Origin: Alisma plantago-aquatica
Lineage: Eukaryota > Streptophyta > Magnoliopsida > Alismatales > Alismataceae
Direction of reading: 5' to 3'
Length of the DNA stretch: 64,000 bases
Assembly (NCBI GenBank): GCA_963693085.1
Contig: OY856409.1
Coordinates: forward strand, 1,537,665,072-1,537,729,071
In this document: piece after piece, positions 1 through 12,702 of the stretch
Position numbering within the stretch: position 1 is the first letter of the stretch
Layout of the letters: each line of letters opens with the position of its first letter
Made by a program: the position numbers and the translations under genes
The notes under the pieces: generated by a model
Database searches by the model: none
Told to the model about the DNA's origin: nothing
What the model saw: only the letters and a program-made list of their open reading frames with translations

Positions 1-627
1 AAAGTCATAGAAATTACCCTCATCCAAAAAAGAAGCTTCTGAATACCAATTTTTGGCAATTGCATCCCTAAAACTCTTAGGGAATGTACTTTTAAAGGGT
101 GATCGTTCAGACTTAGAGCTAGATTGATGATGCAGGTGATGCATATAATCATCATTATGGAGCGATTCAGAAGAGTTCTTTCTATCCAAAGGATTTGAAG
201 CCCCAGAAGTAGAGGTTTGATTCTCATGTACCACCTTATAAGTGAACTGGATTTCCATATCTTTTAAACAATGTACACTTGATAATTCCTGAAGCAGAAT
301 GAGAGAATTATCCTTTTGTATTTTTGACTCTAAAGGACCTTGAAGTGGTTGTACTAGATCCATCTCTTCTATAGTTGTAGACAAGGATGCCAGAATTGTA
401 AGCCCATCTACAAATTCTTGATCATGGTCCTCATCCAAGAGACCCATCACAATGTCATCATCCCCTTTGCATCCCCTTCCAGACCTACCATGGCCGAAGA
501 ACCTTCCCTGACCACCATAATCACCATGACAAGCACTCATGACATGAAGCATTTTGTCGCTCTCCATTCTTTTTCCCAAAAAGTTCCAAGCAGCTTTATT
601 ACATGCTTTTTGGTACTTTGAGTGCAT
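1..627 (-). CDS. Partial unidentified protein, open at left window edge
   Basis: A minus-strand frame runs from an ATG at 627-625 to base 1 without a stop, giving 209 codons with no end in the window. Two in-frame TAA codons lie just upstream of the ATG, so this is the first possible start. The protein opens MHSKYQKACNKAAWNFLGKR, continues through a Gly/Arg/Asp patch, and has a His/Asp-rich stretch (about codons 155-165, DDYMHHLHHQ) and Ser-rich segments, as in low-complexity nuclear proteins. I recognise no domain. It has no similarity by eye to the transposon proteins elsewhere in the window, so it may be the 5' exon of a host gene. A chance open frame of this length in AT-rich DNA is unlikely but possible. 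Confidence 0.5.
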   Translation of the reverse strand, partial: MHSKYQKACNKAAWNFLGKRMESDKMLHVMSACHGDYGGQGRFFGHGRSGRGCKGDDDIVMGLLDEDHDQEFVDGLTILASLSTTIEEMDLVQPLQGPLESKIQKDNSLILLQELSSVHCLKDMEIQFTYKVVHENQTSTSGASNPLDRKNSSESLHNDDYMHHLHHQSSSKSERSPFKSTFPKSFRDAIAKNWYSEASFLDEGNFYDF

Positions 628-1102
628 TTATTAGTTCTTTGCACCTAGAAAAAATGTGAAACAGTCGAATCAACATTAAATGTTGTGTATATGGGGTGAA
701 AGATACATACATACTAACTTGCATATTTGAAAGATTTGAAGAAAGAAGAAAATAAAAAGATACTTGTACTTAGAGTGAGAATCAAGCAAACCACTTCTTT
801 TAAGCATGCCTTTCATCCAGTTGCACTATTAAGTGTGTCACCAACTTCTTACTTTTATGTTGGGCCCTACTACCCCTAGGGCTATGGGGATGTGTTGACC
901 TTAGTGTTAATAGAGAGAGAGAGAGTATATATATCTCACTCAGTAGCAACAACCCATATCTTTAATTATGTTCTTGATGTTATGGCAAAGGCATAATACA
1001 ATAATATGCATCCAAGAACTTTACACAAATATGGCATCCAATATTTCATATTTAATGCACACAAGCAAAACTAGTCATATACTTATAGTCCCACGTACCT
1101 GG
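628..1102. other. AT-rich upstream region, no gene
   Basis: Holds the presumed 5' leader and promoter of the minus-strand ORF and ends where element A begins. I see no coding segment. The five bases before the LTR (1098-1102, CCTGG) would be the A target duplication, but the partner copy is lost at the other end. Confidence 0.4.
890..940 (-). promoter_or_regulatory. Possible promoter of the minus-strand ORF: TATA run plus CT-rich patch
   Basis: Read on the minus strand, an ATATATATA run (about 925-935) is followed directly by a (CT)n tract (about 908-924). A TATA box followed by a pyrimidine patch near the transcription start is a common plant core-promoter arrangement. It sits about 280-300 bp upstream of the ATG at 627. 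The inference rests on position and composition only. Confidence 0.3.
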
Positions 1103-4100
1103 TGTATCAGATACTGATTCCAAAATACCAACCATTAAAGATAATCCCTAAACCTAAACCTAGATTATAAACTAAAACAACAAGTTCTTGAAAAAGGTGA
1201 TTAAAAATATATGAAAATCACAGGTAATTTTTTTCCTTTTTCTTTCTTCACAATTTTCTCAAACCAATGTAACATCAAGGACATTACATTTAGATATAGC
1301 AAATCTTATTCAACTCTAGTTAAACTAGAATCAAATCTTACTTCTCACATACAATTCAGTTTACATCAAATACATGTACATGAAGAACAAACTCAATCTA
1401 CAAGCCATATGGGGAAAGAGAGAGTACATGGACATTCCAATCTATCTAGATTATGCTTTTTATATCTTCTTTTCAACACTCTCTCCTATGGATAAAATCT
1501 TACCAAAAAACAATGGAAACAACCTCATCAGACTCATATAGAGATTTAATGAGTGGATACCTCCCACTCAAGCTAGGTACATGCATCAACATCATATTAA
1601 CTATAATGAACTTAAAAGAAACTTAAAGATATTGAAAAGTCTAGGAATTACTTCTAGCATCTAATGAAGTCCAGATTATGATAATGATCTAATCAATATG
1701 GTAGGTAATCCTTAGACCAAATAAAACTTTGAAACATATTTTAGAGCATGTCTACAAACAAATTAGTAGATACATCTTAGCTTAGATTAATAATCCTTTA
1801 GTACAAGTAACAAGTCAAGATATAAACATTTGAATCAATACATAACATTAACATCATATTTTTGACACCCCACCATCCGGACCACGAATACATATTGTCC
1901 TAAAGTTGAAGTACACATAAAATATATCTATCAAACAATGCTATCAGATGACAAGCAATACAAATCATTTTCAAAGTGGAAATAAATCCCAACAATCACT
2001 ACTTATCAACAAGAGACATCAGAATACGAAATAGATAATCTATATAACAACATAAATATTTTCCACAACAAGAAACATAGTCAACAATGGTAAATTATCA
2101 ACTATCAGGTACAAGGAATGTAACAAACATTCAAATCATGTTTTACATGACTTGTCATCTTATATTAATTTTCCCAGAAACTACTTGATTTGCACCTCAC
2201 CAAGTAGAAGTCGCCACACCTAATTCTTGTGCCAAGGACTCACTGTCATTATCTTAAGGTTTATCCGACCACCCTAACATATCAACAACAGACCCTGGAC
2301 ACCTCAAGTTTGCCTAAAGAGGATCACATCCTCATCTCAGGTGCACGAGATAGGAACTAGAAAGACAATAAATCACATATCACAACATTTCACATTTTTT
2401 CACTTTTCACATATTTCATATCATCATAGCCTATTCGTCATGGATATAGACTTTCACAGCAAGGATTAAGGGCCTTATCCACTCTAGATAACTCATTCCT
2501 AAATCCTAGTGGACTAAACTTTAAGGTCTCGATCCACAATTTGAAAATCCTTCACATCATTTATCAATTACTACAAGGAGATCCATTTCCCCCCAGGGTG
2601 GTCCTCCGGGGAAACTCACGGTGTTCAGGGAACCTAACTATATGTTTCATCATTTCACTTGTTATGATTCTCTTTTACTCATCTTAAAGAATTCAAAACA
2701 TCATATATCATATGTGTATATTCTCGCATAACTAGAATAACATGAAACAAATTAAGCTTATCAAGAAAGACAATGACTAAAACTAGAAGCATAACAATAT
2801 GTAATTTACAACATATACAATTCTTTATATTTCCACATCATCTCATAGCAGTAATCATCAATGGGCCTTCACCCTAGAAATAATATCATGTCCAACATTT
2901 ACCCCATCAGGGTTTTATCATCATTAGTAGGCCTTCAGCCCAAGACATAATCTCATTGTGCAACATTTACCCTCATCAGGGTTTCTCAAATGTAATTAGT
3001 ACATGTTGAATTCAATCTCATCATATTTCTTAGCATTTCACTTCTATATCAAAGTTCTCAACAAAATATTCATAGAGACATAAGAACTAGAAACAATAAA
3101 AGCATATATGTATCTTGTATCATTCATCTTACTCAGGATAGATTTATCAAACAACATATAATTTTCCATCCAATTTAAACATATGCAAATAAATTTCATT
3201 CATATACATGCATAAGACAATTAGTTATCTTCTTCTTTTATTTCACATTATTTAGTTAGGGTTTCTCATCAACACCTGTTGAATATCATTTGAAGTCCAT
3301 TGAAATAGTCCATCTTCAAAGTAAAACTATTCTCTCAAACAATCGAAGAATACATTCTTGTAAATCAATTCAGATGTTGAACCTCATCTTTTAATTGAAT
3401 TCAACTACAGTTATGTGCTTTCCTTGATCTCTAATTTGAGATTGTTACTCATTATCATCATCTAACTCATCATTTTAGAGTTAGAGCTAGGTTCTTAGCT
3501 TCATCTACTAATTCCCATCTTTATCCTTCATTTTATATTCATCAGTCTCAACTTCTTTCATGTCATGTTCAACACATTATCGAGACTAATCATTCTTGAT
3601 TCACTTGATATACAATGCTTCTCTTTTGTTGACATCCATAAAGTCCAATTTTAGTATATTTCATTCAATTTGGGTTCCACATGTAATTAAAATAAAATAT
3701 TAAAGAATTCATCCTAATCATTTCATTAGTTTCCCTTTAACTTGCCACTAGTATTCAGTGCATATTTATTCATATCATTTCTTATATTTAGATAAGGGTA
3801 CTATGTAATTAACTTCTTATGAAATTCCCATTATCAACACTAATCATTCTTTAATATAATACTCATCTTATTTTAAAATAATGGTTTAGGCTTTATCTTC
3901 TTACACCATAATCCATAATCATCCTTCATGATTATTGTTATGTATCTTGTATAAAAGGACCCAAATTTATGTGAGGGATTACTCATGATTTTAGAAGTTA
4001 TACTAAAACATATGCATCAAACTTATGTCATGTTAGTAAGAATCTTCATATTCATTTAAGTATTAATACTTACACTTCAACATTTCATCACATTTACACA

Positions 4101-6022
4101 ATTATATACAAGTTCTAGCTTAATCACTCATAATTTTCTTAATATAAACTTTTCGAGTTTTCAAGAAGTCATTCCAAAGTTCAATACATCATAAGAATCA
4201 TGTCATTCAGTAATCCAATCATGATGCAGAAGGGTTAATTAGGTCTATTCACAAACATGGAACTAGTTTCCATTTTCACAAATTTCATTCATCAATCATA
4301 AGTATACATTGGTTAACTGACTTATTTGATTTAATCCTTCAACGCATACCCTAAACATGGAATATATCTACCTCATATTGATTTTTATGTATATATCACA
4401 TCCAATTTTAGTAAGAGTCAACAATACACTTGTATAATTCATTCTAATACAATTCAAATATGATTATATACATGTGAGTTCATTCCTAAGCATATCGGCC
4501 ATTTGGCTGAGTATTGGGCAATATATTCAAATGAAATATCATTATCATCTATCCATATGATTCTTCATGGATCATCAATCAATATATCAAGAACTAAGCA
4601 AGTTCCAATACATGAGAAATAATTTAAATCAATATAGTTTGATTCCTTAATATCTTTTCAAATCAATACCCAATCACATACAGATACAAGCAAGGTTTCT
4701 AATTATGTTAGCTTGATAGAATTAGTCTTTCAACATGAAAACACACGGGTTAGGAGGGAGAAAAAAAGTCAAATAAGGTGACAAGAACTTTAAAATGTAG
4801 GTTAATACCTGAATTTTTAGAAAACTAGTCAAACTCTAGCAACTAAATCCATTTCTTCCTCATCTCAACTCAGAAATCCTAGAAATGGAGATTAGAAGAG
4901 AAAGAGTGAGAAAGGTGATGATTGGGTATGATTTGTATAAAATAAGAGGGAAAAAATATTGACATGTGAGAGAAGAATCACCATAAAAGGCTATGTAAAG
5001 AAGCTAAACTTATTTGATTTCATCATATCTTGGATAGTAAAACTCTAGATCAACAATTCCACCACTTTCTCCTCTCAAACCCTAACTATCCCTCTCTCTA
5101 GGATTTCTTTTGTCTAGATTGAATCCCGAATTATGAGAGCTCCTAGTGTTTTAGGTTGATCATATAGAGTAATTGAGGTTCTTGGGTAATTTACACATTG
5201 CGCCCCCACTATACTTTCTCTTAATTTAATTGAATTTTCTATCATTAAATGTGTTATTGTAAATCATTTACTTTAGAGGTCAAACTTCCTCCAAAAATTA
5301 TGTGAAATTAACATATTGTTTATAATTGAGTATAAAAGACCCATAAAACTTCATATCATTCATAGTTACTAATAAATAAATAAAAATCAAATACAATACT
5401 TCTATATTGTAGTCTACAATATGGTCAGTTGAGATACAAACTCAACCGACACCCCTCTCTGTGGAAATCAAACATCATCAAAAAATTATGAAAATTTAAA
5501 AGGATGTATATAATAGGTTTTATAACTATATTCAAAATGTGAGAGCAATTGGATATACTAATAAAAAGATAGTATTCAATTACCGCACTATTATATTTCA
5601 ATATGAATACATGATAGGATGAGTTTGTCTTGGGAAAACTCAATCGACAAAAAGATCATAGAAATAATAAAAAAATCTGATACTTTTCATGAGTGTTAAA
5701 AATTGAGTTATGCAAGTCATGTAGAAATTTCAACTAAATCGGAGTTGTATATAAAATATTAAAAAATCATTTAGTACACCACTACACTTATCAAATAATG
5801 TATTCATATGCCATCAAACCCTAATTTTGGCCGATTAGGGTTTTTACTTTTTGAACCCTAATTATGTGAATCAAAGTATGATTAAATATTATTACTATAA
5901 TTAAAACATCAAAGTTAAAATACTATCATTAATAAATATTTAAACAATGATGAATCTGGTTAAGCATGCAATCATCCAAGTAAACCATGATTAGATGACT
6001 ACTTTGAAAGTGGGTCATTTCA
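1103..6022 (-). repeat. Element A 3' LTR, 4.92 kb
   Basis: In plus-strand view it opens TGTATCAG and closes GGGTCATTTCA, so on the element's strand it starts TGAAATGACCC and ends CA-like. It is colinear with the right LTR: shared landmarks include the ACATGTACATGAAGAAC block (about 1373 and 7096), a GGGCCTTCA-containing tandem repeat of about 70 bp (2865-2990, matching 14690-14815), and an AAACCCTAAT inverted repeat near 5815-5845. The short ORFs within are not conserved between the two LTRs and I do not regard them as genes. Confidence 0.75.
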
Positions 6023-6819
6023 AATTCTCCCCTCCTTATAGGATTTCATCCTGAAATCTAAAAAAGAGGTGGAATAATATCAAATCATCTAATCATTCAT
6101 CTCTCTCGGGATGAAGTTAGAAAGACTTCCATTTAATCATTCTTTCATATGACATCATCATTTTTTGCTATTGTATTAGATGGATATTTCATCCCTTGTC
6201 GTCATCATATCTCTCCTTAAGTATTACAAAGTTTGACTTTACAAATCTTAGTGATACATCATTTATCAAGATTTGATACACATCACCTTTTATATTGTTT
6301 TAAAATTTTATTATGTATCTCATGGATCAATATTATGACTCATTCTATATTATCATTCACATTCATCAATTTCCTTCATAAAGAAGATCATTTAGTGTGC
6401 ATGTTAGTTCATAGCTTTTTCTCACAATTTCAGATTTCAAACTCAGATTCAAACTCATTAGATATTGTCTTCATAATCCATTAAGCTTTCATCTTTCTTT
6501 TATGAAATTTCTTGCTTGCCATAGTTCCATATTGAATTATAAAATTATTTTCTCTTTAACTATTCTTTTTTTATCATCATGCATCGTACAATACTACCGA
6601 CCTATGTTCATCTAGATAATTTGTAAGGGAATCTAGAGGAAGTCCAATCGGTGGTTCCATACTAGGTTATCTCAATACCCAAAACTTGACCAAAGTATAT
6701 GGATATTGAGTTCAGCCAGTATGCAAATCATTTGGGTTATATTCAACATCAACATTATCATTTAGTCCTAGATCCTATTATCCCTGTAGACTCATCTAAC
6801 CTAGGCTATGATACCATAT
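6023..6819 (-). other. Element A interior: PBS, noncoding spacer, polypurine tract
   Basis: The minus-strand PBS-like sequence lies at about 6803-6817 and the polypurine tract at about 6023-6038. Between them is AT-rich DNA with no frame resembling gag or pol. The block GATGAAATCCTATAAGGAGG just before the LTR resembles the usual end of a chromovirus between pol and 3' LTR, which suggests descent from a full element by internal deletion. Confidence 0.6.
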
Positions 6820-8373
6820 TGTCGTGACCTCTATTTAGTTAGCATAAATACCAACCTTTAGAGATAATACCTAAACCTAACTTGGGATAATAAACTAAAA
6901 CAATGAGTTCTTGACAAAGGCGATTAAAACAATATACAAATCACAAATAATTTTTTTCTATTTTCTTTTTTCACAATTTTGTCAAACCAATATCACATCA
7001 AGGACATCACATTTAGATATCAAAAATCATATTAAACTCTAATTAAACTGGGATCAAAATTATTACCCACATACAATTCAGTTTACATCATATACATGTA
7101 CATGAAGAACAAACTCAATCTAAAACCCGTCCCGGGAAAGAGAGAGTACTGGGGCATTCTAGTCTATCCAGATTATGCTATTTATATATTCTTTGTCATC
7201 ACCTCTCCATTTATAGCATTATACCTAAAAACATTTGAAATATACTCATGAGACTCATACAGAGCCCCTGTGAGTGGATACCTCCCACTCAAGCTAGGTG
7301 CATGCATCATCATCAGATTAAGTATAATGAACTTAAAAGAAACTTATAGATATTGAAAATTTTAGTAGATAGTTCTAGCATCTAATCAAGTCATGATTAT
7401 GAAAATGATCTAATCAATATGGTAGATAATCACTTAGACCAGATAAAACTTTGGAACATAATTTAGAGCATGTCTATGAACAAATCAGTAGACACATCTT
7501 AGCTTATATTAACAATCCTTTAGTACGGGTAACAAGTCAAGATCTAAACATTTTGAATCAATATATAACATTAACATCATCTTTGTGACACCCCACCATT
7601 AAAACCAGGAACACATCCTATAGTCCTGAAGCTGAGGTACATATAAAACATGTCTACCAAATAATACTATCAGATGACAAGAAATCTAAATAATTTTCAG
7701 AGTGGACATAAATCCCAACATTCACTACTTGTTAACAAGTGAGATCAGAATATGAAATAGATAATCTCTATAACAACATGATTATTTTCCATAATAAGAA
7801 GCATAATCAACAATGGTAGATCATCAACTAGCAGTAGAAGGAATGTAACAAACATTCAAATGATGTTCTACACAGATTGTCATCTTTTATTGATTTTCCC
7901 TGAAACTACTTGGCTTCTACCTCATCAAGTAGAAGTCACCATGCCTGTTTCTCATGTCAATGACTCACTCTCACTATCTTGGGGTTTATCAGTCCACCCT
8001 AAGATACTAACAACATACCCTGGCCACCTCTGCTGGATAAATTGGACATTATGATAAATTCCTTTGTTTCGATGATGACAAACATTTCATTCTTGTTGAT
8101 CTAACGTGCTACTTGAGTGTTGCAGGAATGAGGTGGATGACAAAGCTCTAGGGAATCTATATGCTTGAATGATTGTAAACGTCATGAAATGTAATCAATA
8201 GTAAACTTGTACAAATATATAATGTACAAGTACTTAGATTTCATGTAAATCAAGCGTTAGATCTTCCCTAGCCAATCACCACACTTAGATAGGTCATCCC
8301 CTTCAATAGTGTCACATATGCACACTCATACACACACTTAGTGCCTTAATTAAAAGATTGAAACAAGGTCAAT

Positions 8374-8562
8374 CTCGGTCGACAAACTCCTCGACCGAGA
8401 CACTCTCGGTCGACAAACTCTTCGACCGAGAAAGACCCAAGTAGCCGTTAGACACAGCTGACAAGGTAGTTGGGAGTTGGAGATGAACGTTGATCCAGAT
8501 AGCCTGTCGGTTGACAAAACTTCGACCGAGTAGGTATCTCGGTCGACAATTCCTCGACCGAG
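8374..8562. repeat. Cluster of four CTCGGTCGA hairpins in the LTR
   Basis: Perfect 9-bp stems CTCGGTCGA / TCGACCGAG occur at 8374-8382/8391-8399 (8-nt loop), 8405-8413/8422-8430 (8-nt loop) and 8538-8546/8554-8562 (7-nt loop). A fourth, at 8506-8530, has a mismatch. The 3' LTR carries the same cluster (about 13046-13234). They sit 140-330 bp upstream of the TATA box, where Sirevirus LTRs are known to carry conserved palindromes. A regulatory or methylation role is inference. Confidence 0.8.
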
Positions 8563-8698
8563 AGGGACTCTGACAGCAACTGCAGAATAAAGTAACTAGC
8601 CGTTACTAATGCACCTAACTTATATCTAACGGCTAGTTAAGCACTTAGAACCCCCTAGAAAGTGTCTAAAACGTCCTTAAGCACTTGTAGGTCATTCC

Positions 8699-8706
8699 TA
8701 TAAATA
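8699..8706 (+). promoter_or_regulatory. TATA box of the 5' LTR (TATAAATA)
   Basis: A consensus plant TATA box; the same octamer is at 13371-13378 in the 3' LTR. The transcript would start near 8730 and carry a roughly 790-nt leader with very few AUGs before gag. Confidence 0.55.
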
Positions 8707-9473
8707 GGACATGCCTTAGGACACCAAAAATACACCTAAGCTACACTTGTGCTACACTTGAGCTTGAATACTCATTGGCAATCTGTTTTGAGCAATAGAG
8801 CAATTCCCACATTGGCTATTCATTCCTATTGCTCTAATTTCGTGTCCTATAAGCTAGCATCTCCTTTCCACAGCACTTACACTTCTACACTCATTGGTTA
8901 GGAGATCAATACGCTTGATATAGGCAAATCAAGCCTTGTGCTTCAAAGGATAAGTTGTAATTTCCATTTTCCTTCTTGTTCCTTTTATTCTTTGTATTCT
9001 CCTTGCTACTCCTAGGGTTGGAGGCTGCGAATTGGAGAAGGTTCTTCTCGGAGGAGAAGGTGGACTTCAAGCTACTTCAAGAAGGCTATCGCAACGGGAA
9101 GCTACTTCAAGAAGGCTATTGCAACGGGAAGCTACTTCAGGAGGAAGGCTGCTTCAAGGTTGGTGCAATTACTTCGAGGTGAAGGTTGCTTCAAGGTTGG
9201 TGCGATTACTTCTAGGTGAAGGCTGCTTGAAGGGTTTAGGGAGAGAGTTGTAATTTTATGTAAAGTCCTTGCAAGGTAATAAAATTAAATTCTTTCCAAA
9301 TCCCGGTTGGGTAAGAAACTGGGTAGTGGACTGACTACCTTAGTATTTGCTAAGGTAGGAACCACTCTAAATCCGTGTCCCCTTGTCCAATATTCTTGTG
9401 GTTGGTTGTTTGAGTTAAATAATTGTTAAAATATCTTTAAAACTCTATTCACCCCCCCTCTAGTGTTTTTCAA

Positions 9474-9485
9474 TTGGTATCATAG
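9474..9485 (+). other. Primer-binding site, Met-tRNA type
   Basis: TTGGTATCATAG follows the LTR end by one base, one change from the usual TGGTATCAGAGC complementary to initiator Met-tRNA. Confidence 0.7.
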
Positions 9486-9519
9486 CAGGCTTCAAGGAAC
9501 CCTAACAAAGTCTTGAAGA

Positions 9520-11205
9520 ATGGGTGACGGGGTGCTCAACAACCTTAACCTTGAAGGGACATTTGTTGTTAGGCCTCCAGTGTTTGATGGAACAAACTAT
9601 ACATATTGGAAGAGAAGGATGTAGTTCTACTTCCAAGGCATCAGTTGGGACTTATGGAGGATGGTCTCAACCGCATACGAGCTTCCTCAAATGCAATATG
9701 CAGAGTGGGATGCAAATACGGTAAAATCGGCTCAAATGAATGCAAAGGATGTAAGTATTCTTTATTGTTCAATTTCAGTAGGTGAATTTAATAGAATATC
9801 AAATTGTGAAACAGCCTATGAAATATGGCATAGATTGTCCATAACCTATGAAGGTACGGTTCAAGTTAAGAATTCTAAGATTAGTATGCTTAAACAGAAG
9901 TTTGAACACTTTCGTATGGATCCGAATGAATCCATTAGTGAAATGTTTGCAAAATTCTCTTCTATTGTTAATGGTTTGAATGCCTTAGGAAAAACTGTTC
10001 TTGAAGAAGATCAGGTGTCAAAGGTACTTCGATCACTTCCTCCCAAATACAAGCCCAAGGTGACAGCCATCGAAGAAGCTAATGATCTCACTAAACTGAA
10101 AATGGAGCAACTCATTGGCAATCTAGAAGCTCATGAGGCAACTTTAGAAGAGGAAGAAAGAAGAGAACGTGAACGTCAACAAGGGAAAAAGAAGGATATT
10201 GCATTCAAAGCATCAACCAAGGACAATCATGACACAAGTGAAGATGATAGTGAAGAAGAAACTCTCATTTTAAATGGTAAGCAATATAAAAGTTTTAAAA
10301 CTAATAAAACTTCTAGTGTTTCTTCTTCCAGGTGCTTTGAATGTGGCAAAAAGGGACACATGAAAGGTGATTGTCCAAAACTCAAGAAAGGGAAGAAATC
10401 ATCTCACAAAAAGAAAGAAAGAGCATATAAAGCTGCATGGGATGATTCAAGTGATGATAGTGATGATGGAAAAGAAGAAGTAGAATGTCTCATTGGTACA
10501 ACAAATGAAGACGAAGAAGAGGTAAGTCTTTATGATCTACCAAAAGAAGATCTAATTGCTAGTCTTCAAGATACTCATGAGAAAAATATTGAGTGCAAGA
10601 AGAAACTTAAAAAATCAAATAAAGTAAATGATGATTTAAATGTTAAACTTCTTGCTCTTGTATCCGAAAATGAAAATCTCAAAAAGGAAAATGAAGATTA
10701 TGATCTTAAGTTAAAATCGGTAGAAGCTAATTGCAATCTTCTTTCCTTTGAAAAGTTAAACTTGCAAACTCAAGTGAATGATCTTCAGAAACAACCTGTT
10801 CTATGTTCACATTTATATTATGATGAGGTTGTCAAAGAAAGAAACTCTCTAGTATCTGATTTAGATCAAGCAAAGAAAGATATAAATAAGAAGATGGATG
10901 ATATTGCTAAGTTACAAAGAAATGTAAATGAGTTAAGAGGAAATGACATGCTTGAAAATATTCTGAAAATTTCCTCTAGTTATAATGAAAGAAGAGGATT
11001 CGGATATGATCCAAGGAGAAATAAACCCAAAAGAGTTAAAGCATCCAAGACTAAGATTATGTTTGTACCTAGGAACACAATTCCTAGAAAGAGAAATGAA
11101 GTTGACTCTATTAGTTGTCATTATTGCATGCGTCTTGGACATTATTTATTTTCATGCCCATATAAGAAAAAGAATGATGATTTAGCTTGGATTCCTAAAA
11201 CTTAG
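9520..11205 (+). pseudogene. gag: Sirevirus-type Gag, one premature stop
   Basis: The reading frame starts at ATG 9520, meets TAG at 9622-9624 (codon 35), and continues in the same frame to 11205, 562 codons in all. An ATG at 9661 could initiate a 514-residue product without the first 47 codons. The N-terminus has the FDGTNYTYWKRRM capsid block. The middle is the UBN2/Retrotran_gag helical domain (about codons 60-210), and a CCHC knuckle CFECGKKGHMKGDC starts at codon 272. Then come acidic and Lys-rich segments and a long coiled coil (about 345-470). A second CCHC, CHYCMRLGHYLFSC, starts at codon 533. The protein ends AWIPKT, where related polyproteins usually carry a WVPK-like linker before protease, so pol seems cleanly absent. 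The TAG fits a CAG-to-TAG change. Confidence 0.85.
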
Positions 11206-12702
11206 TAGCTTAAAATTAACTAGTTGAGATTTGACCTAAACTGATTCTTGATATACAAATGTCATATCTCAACACAATCGAGCTCTAACTTGCATAATCT
11301 TATTTTGCTTGGAATAAATTAACAGTTCTGAAAATATTCCAGAAACTTTGTCGGTCGAGAATCTGTCGACCGAGTGAACCTCGGTCGAGAAATTGTCGAC
11401 CGAGCATATCATTGATTTCCAGTCTGCTGTAAAATTGCTGAATTCTTTTTGTAATCGATCAAATTGCTATCTATTTGTGATTAATGACTGTATATATTTT
11501 GGAAATCATCCTTGAAAACTTATATGAGATTAATTTGGTTTATTCTCTAAATGATTCAAGTTAAAACTGAAATTATGCTTAGCTTAATAAAAAAAAGGAA
11601 ATTTCTGTTTTATCATTATTCACATGATTTTTCCTAAAGTATTTTCTGGTCTACCCATATAGAAATCATGTGATTACAATCATGGAATTATCATTTTCAT
11701 CATGATGATGTGTTAGCACCAATAGATAATGATAATTGTATGCATGGATCCTTGATGATACATAGGCAAGCAAAATAATTCAATGATGATATGTCTCTTA
11801 GAAATGCTTGCAACACATAAGATAAAAATTTCTCAATTGGCATCTTTAAAAGATTTGAGATATTAATCGTGCTTTCATTTTTTAAGAGGATGTTTTCATA
11901 TTGAGTATCACTAAACATGCTTCAAAATTGATATCTAATCAAGTACTTCACATATGAGTGCTTAAATTGGAAATCTGCAATTTTTGCCTCTTGGTTGAAA
12001 TAAAATTTGACCAAGGGGCGCTAATGGTCGAAGTCAAGGTCGACCTAAAATAAGCTTTGACGAAATGCTTATTTGAACATCATTTTATTGTACTTTATCT
12101 TAGTATACTTTTAATAAAGGTCAAAAATCAAATTTTAAAATCATTTGTGACCTTAGAAGCTTTAAATTGCTTTAAATTGTAAGATTAAGGGGGAGCTCAT
12201 AAAAACAAATTTGATTTTTTGATTAAGAAGCTTACAACAAGATTGTAAACATCATTTGGAGCTTATTACAACCTTAGTATTTTTACTCTTGGAAATCTAT
12301 GAATTTCATAAAAAAGATATATCTTGCTCTTAAAATAACTCTCTAATCATTTCAAGGCTTAACATCCCTTGCAAATGATTGAGAAACATATTGTGGCTAA
12401 ATTAGACAAAAATGATATTAAAATCCATGTTCCTAATAGAATATCTATTTAAGGGGGAGCATAGTATAAAATTAAGGGGGAGAAGAAATATAAAATATTC
12501 AACCTGGATATCTTTTTGAAATGACAAAGGGGGAGAAAGAATATAAAATCAAAAATATAAATGAGTTTCATCTTGATGGCCAGCACTCACTTGCAAAACA
12601 AGAATGGCTACAAAAGGTAATCTTCAGGTATGAAACTCACATGCTTTATATTTCCTTATTTCATATTTAGGAAATGTTTGTCATCTTCAAAAAGGGGGAG
12701 AT
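11206..12702 (+). other. Noncoding 3' interior of Gag-only element with serial polypurine tracts
   Basis: No pol-like frame is visible. AAGGGGGAG tracts occur at about 12186, 12451, 12475, 12527 and 12691, the last immediately before the 3' LTR. Serial polypurine tracts are a known Sirevirus hallmark. Two more GGTCGAG/GTCGACC inverted repeats lie at 11350-11405. Confidence 0.7.

Larger units (their letters stand above)
8031..9472 (+). repeat. 5' LTR of Gag-only element
   Basis: Starts TGCTGGATAAATTGG and ends TAGTGTTTTTCA. It contains four CG-rich hairpins (8374-8562), a TATA box at 8699, and a 30-bp tandem repeat around 9065-9140. It is the same length as the 3' LTR with no net indel. Confidence 0.85.

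Noticed and set aside
418..621. 67-codon plus-strand ORF at the left end
   Set aside because: Lies antisense to the longer 209-codon minus frame and has an unremarkable composition.
8976..9182. 68-codon LTR frame with a signal-peptide-like start and KLLQEGY repeats, repeated at 13648-13854
   Set aside because: The frame begins with TTG, not ATG, and its repeats come from the DNA tandem repeat; preservation in both LTRs only reflects their recent common origin.
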